The position numbers and the translations under genes were made by a program. A DNA stretch of 7,692 nucleotides from Deltaproteobacteria bacterium (GTDB lineage Bacteria; Desulfobacterota; GWC2-55-46): contig JACREV010000038.1 in the NCBI GenBank assembly GCA_016218095.1, forward strand, positions 1-7,692. The letters run 5' to 3'. The number at the start of each line of letters is the position of its first letter. Position 1 is the stretch's first letter. Below the pieces are notes generated by a model. The model did not search any database, was not told where the DNA came from, and saw only the letters and a program-made list of their open reading frames with translations. Positions 5,629 through 7,692 of the stretch are shown here, one piece after another.

Positions 5629-7548
5629 TTACAGCATGTCCTCGAATATCTTAATCTTCGCCTTACCCCTCAAGTCCTTGAGCCACGCGCTCACGGCCTC
5701 TTCCTGTTTCTCCGCCTTGATGCGCGCTCTTAACTGCTCCTTCATCGATTCGTACGCCGACTCGTCCGCCTCTTTAGCATTCTTAAGCTTCAAGACATAG
5801 TAGCGGCCGTTGGCCTCAAGCACCTCAGGGTAGTAAGGGGACTTTTCCTCAAGGTCGAAGAGCGCGGGCTTATCCCCCGAGAACGCGCCCACCCTGGGGA
5901 TGAACCCCTGCGACTTGCTGAAAAGGCCGGTCTCATCTATCGCGACACCCTCTGCCTTGGCGAGTGCGGCAAGGTCTCCGCCCCCCTTTGCCTTTGCAAG
6001 GAGCTCCTCCGCTTTTTTCTTCGCGGTCTCGTCTGCCTTCTTTAAAATCAGCATCGCCTTTACCCTTGCCGAGACTGCCTTGTAATCAGGCACATGTGCG
6101 TCGATCTTTTCCACGGCCTTTATCACATAGACCCCTTCGTGCGTCTCGACGGCCGGGCTCACCTCTCCCGCGCGGAGCCCGAAGACCACGTCGCGGAGCA
6201 TCTCGTTAGATACGAGCTCGATGCGCTTATCCGCCTCCGAGAACGGCTCGGTGACAGCGGCCTTGAGGCCAGCATCATTGGCCGCCTTCTTCATCTCCGC
6301 TATATCCTTCATCTCCTTCAACTTCGCGCCGAGCAAGGAAGCGGTGTCCTTTGCGAACGCCCTGGCCTTGTCAAACGTGAGGTTCCTCTTTATATCCGCC
6401 GACACCTCGGAGAGCGGACGCGCCGAGGGGTCCTTCTTGTCCTCGACGAGTATCACATGGTATCCGAACTCAGTCTCGATTGTGCCGCTCATCTCGCCTT
6501 TCTTGAGAGAAAACGCCGTCTCCTCAAAGGGCTTTATCATGACGCCCCTGCCGAACCAGTCGAGGTCGCCCCCGGCCTTAGCCGAGCCCGGGTCCTCGGA
6601 GTGCTTCTTCGCCATCTCCGCGAACTTCGCCCCGGCCTTTATCTTCTTTATGATATCCTCGAGCTTCGCCTTGGCATCCGACTTTGCCTTGTTCATGTCA
6701 GCGGCGCCGGGTGTGGGGCGCACAAGTATGTGGCGCGCCTTCACCCTCTCCGGGAGCGCGTACTGGTCCTTGTTCTTCTCGTAGAACGCCTTTATATCAT
6801 CGTCGGTCACCTTCGCCTTCGAGGCCGCGTCTTTATACCCGATGAACGCGTAGAACGCCTTTATCTTCACCGGGACCATGAAGGCCGAGCCGTTGTCCTT
6901 GAGAAACGCCTGGCCCTCCTCGTCAGTGACCTTTATGGAATTCTTGAGCCTGTCGCCGTCAAAGGCCGCGTAGGAGAAGTTCACCTTCCTCATCTCCTTT
7001 TTGTAGGCCGCCTTCACCTCGTCGTCAGTGACGCTCAAGTCCTTTACGACCGTCTCCCTCACCTTGCCTGTAAGTATATCGTCCTCTATCGACCTCTCGA
7101 ATTCGGCGGGCGAGATGCGGTTCGCGCTGAGGACCTTGAAGTACGTGTCCTTATCGAACGCGCCGTTCTTCGTGAACGCCGGTATCGACCTTATCGCCGC
7201 CTGTATGTCCTCGGGCGCGACCTTTATGGACTTCGCGTCCGCATCTTTCAAGGCGAGCGCCCTGTTTATGAGGATGTCGAGGGAGCGGTGCTTCAGGTCC
7301 ATCTTCCGCGCGACATCGTCCGTGAACTGGCCCTTGAAGGTGCTCCTGTAATAGTCGACCTCTTTTTTATATAAAGCCGCGTACTCACGGACCGGTATCT
7401 CCATGCCGTCGACTATCGCGACCGCGGTCTTGTTCTGGTTGTCGTTGTTCGAGGGCCCGGCCCCCCAGAATATGAAGACTATTATTATCGCCGCGAACGC
7501 CACGAGTATGACTATGGAGTTTCGCCTTTTCCTGATGCTTTCGAGCAC
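5629..7548 (-). CDS. PpiD-like membrane-anchored peptidyl-prolyl isomerase (SurA N-terminal and parvulin domains)
   Basis: The protein has 639 residues, close to E. coli PpiD (623). Basic residues 5-9 (IRKRR) precede a single membrane helix (11-28, ending FIFWG), which places the rest in the periplasm. Residues about 40-170 are a SurA-type N-terminal chaperone region (VDGMEIPVREY, LDILINRALALKDA). A complete parvulin domain spans 270-370: ARHILV, HSEDPGSAKAGGDLDWFGRG, PFEETAF, GYHVILVED. The parvulin tail motif recurs in weaker form at 455-483 (GEVSPAVETHEGVYVIKAVE) and 563-591, suggesting two decayed domains. Such proteins assist folding of exported proteins near the Sec translocon. The start is GTG at 7548, after AAGGAGG (7553-7559). 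The gene is separated from proS by a terminator and probably has its own promoter. A generic SurA/PrsA-like chaperone is the alternative name. Confidence 0.92.
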   Translation of the reverse strand: MLESIRKRRNSIVILVAFAAIIIVFIFWGAGPSNNDNQNKTAVAIVDGMEIPVREYAALYKKEVDYYRSTFKGQFTDDVARKMDLKHRSLDILINRALALKDADAKSIKVAPEDIQAAIRSIPAFTKNGAFDKDTYFKVLSANRISPAEFERSIEDDILTGKVRETVVKDLSVTDDEVKAAYKKEMRKVNFSYAAFDGDRLKNSIKVTDEEGQAFLKDNGSAFMVPVKIKAFYAFIGYKDAASKAKVTDDDIKAFYEKNKDQYALPERVKARHILVRPTPGAADMNKAKSDAKAKLEDIIKKIKAGAKFAEMAKKHSEDPGSAKAGGDLDWFGRGVMIKPFEETAFSLKKGEMSGTIETEFGYHVILVEDKKDPSARPLSEVSADIKRNLTFDKARAFAKDTASLLGAKLKEMKDIAEMKKAANDAGLKAAVTEPFSEADKRIELVSNEMLRDVVFGLRAGEVSPAVETHEGVYVIKAVEKIDAHVPDYKAVSARVKAMLILKKADETAKKKAEELLAKAKGGGDLAALAKAEGVAIDETGLFSKSQGFIPRVGAFSGDKPALFDLEEKSPYYPEVLEANGRYYVLKLKNAKEADESAYESMKEQLRARIKAEKQEEAVSAWLKDLRGKAKIKIFEDML

Positions 7549-7552
7549 TGTT

Positions 7553-7559
7553 CCTCCTT
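7553..7559 (-). promoter_or_regulatory. Shine-Dalgarno site deciding a GTG start
   Basis: AAGGAGG on the - strand, 4 bases before GTG 7546-7548, supports this start codon. The protein then begins LESIRKRRN directly before its membrane helix, as is usual for PpiD proteins. Confidence 0.75.
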
Positions 7560-7605
7560 CTTCTAAACCTGTAATTTATGTCACTGTTATTTCCGCCAAA
7601 CTTAT

Positions 7606-7634
7606 ATAATAATGATTTTGTCTTTTAAATTCAA
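7606..7634 (-). promoter_or_regulatory. Candidate sigma70 promoter of the PpiD-like gene
   Basis: On the - strand TTGAAT (7629-7634, 4/6) is followed after exactly 17 bases by TATTAT (7606-7611, 5/6). The expected start is near 7599, giving a leader of about 50 bases. The surroundings are AT-rich, so chance matches are more likely than in the GC-rich part of the window. I see no heat-shock or envelope-stress (sigma-E type) signature that I would trust. Confidence 0.4.
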
Positions 7635-7692
7635 CTTTTTTATCTATTTTCCGCTTGCTATAAGGTTACGGTTTCTGTTAAAATTTTAAGGA

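Noticed and set aside
6094..7374. 426-residue ORF on the + strand
   Set aside because: It lies wholly antisense to the well-supported PpiD-like gene. It is rich in Arg, Leu, Val and His, as expected from the mirror frame of a GC-rich gene.
7655..7692. Possible + strand promoter (TTGCTA, 18 bases, TAAAAT) and AAGGA at the right edge, hinting at a divergent gene
   Set aside because: The AAGGA would lie at the expected transcription start, so both cannot be used as named. The region is AT-rich and the window ends before any start codon.

Overview
The window comes from a Gram-negative (diderm) bacterium with GC-rich coding sequence and AT-rich promoter patches. The evidence is an inner-membrane-anchored periplasmic folding factor (SurA/PpiD type), a protein predicted to end in an outer-membrane beta-barrel, and a secreted DUF3015 protein. 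Dispersed palindromic repeats of the TGTCATTGCGAG and GCGGGAATGAC types sit between genes. From memory, these are common in Deltaproteobacteria/Desulfobacterota and related environmental lineages, so I lean that way, but the window does not fix the taxon.

Layout from left to right: (1) 1-429, + strand, the 3' part of a nitroreductase-family gene whose start lies outside the window. (2) 430-562, a convergent intergenic gap carrying pieces of two repeat families, one running into the stop codon of the next gene. (3) 563-2967, - strand, a two-gene operon: a small secreted DUF3015 protein is read first, then 17 bases later a DUF4105 (Lnb-type) His/Cys domain fused to a predicted outer-membrane barrel. 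A good sigma70-type promoter lies at 2997-3024. (4) 2968-3650, a gene-poor region of nearly 700 bases. It holds that promoter, a G-run tract with 10-base phasing (3061-3114), and a nested fold-back structure (3153-3638) bounded by perfect 29-base inverted repeats. (5) 3651-5351, - strand, prolyl-tRNA synthetase. (6) 5352-5628, an intergenic stretch with an intrinsic terminator and a 92-base inverted-repeat element. (7) 5629-7548, - strand, a PpiD-like peptidyl-prolyl isomerase with a GTG start and a plausible promoter in the AT-rich right end of the window.

Functionally, most of the window concerns the cell envelope: chaperone/isomerase at the inner membrane, a secreted small protein, and an outer-membrane-associated His/Cys enzyme. 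The housekeeping gene proS sits between them. The known genes are ordinary. The least explained parts are the fold-back element plus G-run tract at 3061-3638, and the biochemical role of the DUF3015-DUF4105 pair. I see no CRISPR array, no tRNA or rRNA gene, no transposase, and no clear defence or secondary-metabolite system.
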